From JBDKUD01 sp050943315 (GTDB lineage Bacteria > Bacillota > Syntrophomonadia > Syntrophomonadales > Syntrophomonadaceae): a DNA stretch of 14,024 bases. The first letter of the stretch is position 1. The number at the start of each line of letters is the position of its first letter. Below are positions 13,373 to 14,024 of the stretch, one piece after another. Below the pieces are notes generated by a model, which saw only the letters and a program-made list of their open reading frames with translations, was not told the origin of the DNA and made no database searches. The stretch spans positions 1 through 14,024 of the forward strand of contig JBMNOY010000057.1 in the NCBI GenBank assembly GCA_050943315.1, given 5' to 3'. The position numbers and the translations under genes were made by a program.

Positions 13373-13765
13373 GTGGCACGCAGGACAACCACGAGGGTCA
13401 AAAAACGTGAAAAAAAGAATATTCAACAAGGTATAGCTCATATTAAGTCAACCTTTAATAATACTATTATTTCTATTACCGATAAACATGGTAATGCGAT
13501 TTCCTGGGCAAGTGCCGGTACTTCTGGTTTTAAAGGTTCCAGGAAGAGTACCCCTTTCGCCGCCCAGCAAGCTGCGGAAACAGCCGCCCGGGCAGCTATG
13601 GAGCATGGTCTGCAGGAAGTGGAATGCTATGTTAAAGGACCGGGAGCAGGCCGTGAAGCTGCCATCAGATCACTTCAGGCAGCCGGATTGGAAGTAAGCG
13701 TTATTAAGGACGTTACCCCCATTCCCCATAACGGATGCAGACCACCTAAGAGAAGAAGAGTATAA
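13373..13765 (+). CDS. rpsK: 30S ribosomal protein S11 (uS11)
   Basis: S11 is on the 30S platform, next to the Shine-Dalgarno helix and the mRNA exit. The 130-residue product contains IAHIKSTFNNTIISITDKHG, SWASAGTSGFKGSRKSTPFA, AAQQAAETAARAAMEHGLQE and the ending DVTPIPHNGCRPPKRRRV. The PHNGCRPPKRRRV tail is near-universal. The GTG start at 13373 follows AAGGAGGT at 13358-13365. It lies between rpsM and rpsD as in the alpha operon. Confidence 0.99.
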   Translation: MARRTTTRVKKREKKNIQQGIAHIKSTFNNTIISITDKHGNAISWASAGTSGFKGSRKSTPFAAQQAAETAARAAMEHGLQEVECYVKGPGAGREAAIRSLQAAGLEVSVIKDVTPIPHNGCRPPKRRRV

Positions 13766-13785
13766 GCAAGGAGGTAGTGGGATAA

Positions 13786-14024
13786 GTGGGAAGATATATT
13801 GAGTCAGTCTGTCGCCAGTGCCGCCGTGAAGGGGAAAAGTTATTCCTCAAAGGAGATAGATGTTATTCGGAAAAGTGTTCTGTAGGGAGAAGACCCTATG
13901 TTCCAGGACAACATGGACAGGGACGGAAACAAAAACCCTCAGAATACGGTTTGCAACTGCGTGAAAAGCAAAAAACCAAACGCATTTATGGCTTGATGGA
14001 AAAGCAATTCCGCAACTATTTTAA
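13786..14024 (+). CDS. rpsD: 30S ribosomal protein S4 (uS4), N-terminal part (cut at right edge)
   Basis: S4 nucleates 30S assembly by binding the 16S 5' domain. In E. coli it represses the alpha operon. Only the first 79 residues are in the window. The frame stays open to the last complete codon, so the cut is due to the window edge. Cysteines 9, 12, 26 and 31 form a zinc-finger set seen in many Firmicutes S4 proteins. RRPYVPGQHGQGRKQKPSEY at about 35-54 is diagnostic. The S4 RNA-binding domain lies beyond the edge. The GTG start has AAGGAGGT at about 13769-13776. Its presence just downstream of the rpsM leader fits S4 as a possible regulator. Confidence 0.97.
   Translation, partial: MGRYIESVCRQCRREGEKLFLKGDRCYSEKCSVGRRPYVPGQHGQGRKQKPSEYGLQLREKQKTKRIYGLMEKQFRNYF

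Noticed and set aside
13488..13697. Alternate-frame + strand ORF within rpsK
   Set aside because: It lies inside the conserved S11 gene and has no start signal or motif.
1..14024. Mobile elements, CRISPR arrays, tRNA or rRNA genes, phage or defence genes
   Set aside because: Nearly all bases are accounted for by conserved ribosomal-protein cluster genes in standard order. No direct-repeat arrays, terminal inverted repeats with transposase, or cloverleaf-like segments were seen in the spacers.

Overview
This window is an almost uninterrupted ribosomal-protein supercluster, all on the + strand: the 3' end of tuf, then the S10, spc and alpha gene blocks, running off the right edge inside rpsD. 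It suggests a Gram-positive bacterium of the Firmicutes, probably class Clostridia. The reasons are strong AAGGAGG-type ribosome binding sites before most genes, many GTG and TTG starts (13 of 30 genes), the short four-cysteine S14, a KOW-domain gene between map and infA, and rpsD kept behind rpsK. GC looks moderate (mid-40s % by eye). A Syntrophomonas/Peptococcaceae-like lineage is possible, but family-level placement is a guess.

Layout: 1-193 end of tuf (EF-Tu); 194-298 spacer with a perfect 12-bp hairpin; 299-4940 S10 block (rpsJ, rplC, rplD, rplW, rplB, rpsS, rplV, rpsC, rplP) followed by rpmC and rpsQ to 5418; 5448-10743 spc block (rplN, rplX, rplE, rpsZ, rpsH, rplF, rplR, rpsE, rpmD, rplO, secY); 10759-12848 adk, map, a KOW-domain gene, infA and rpmJ; 12849-12981 a structured leader; 12982-14024 start of the alpha block (rpsM, rpsK, partial rpsD). 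Spacing is tight. Several pairs overlap through TAATG or TAGTG, and rplD/rplW and the KOW gene/infA abut with no gap, so translational coupling is likely. No stretch over 300 bases lacks a gene.

The products work together: ribosomal proteins of both subunits, IF-1 for initiation, SecY as the channel that receives nascent secretory proteins, methionine aminopeptidase to trim new N-termini, and adenylate kinase to balance adenine nucleotides.

No novel gene system, mobile element, CRISPR array or RNA gene was seen. The parts worth a second look are non-coding: a leader before rpsM whose complementary segments form an H-type pseudoknot that would cover the rpsM start codon (similar in logic to the S4-controlled alpha operon leader of E. 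coli), a leader before rplC with mutually exclusive helices, one covering the Shine-Dalgarno, the hairpin between tuf and rpsJ, and a perfect 20-base palindrome in the KOW gene just upstream of infA.
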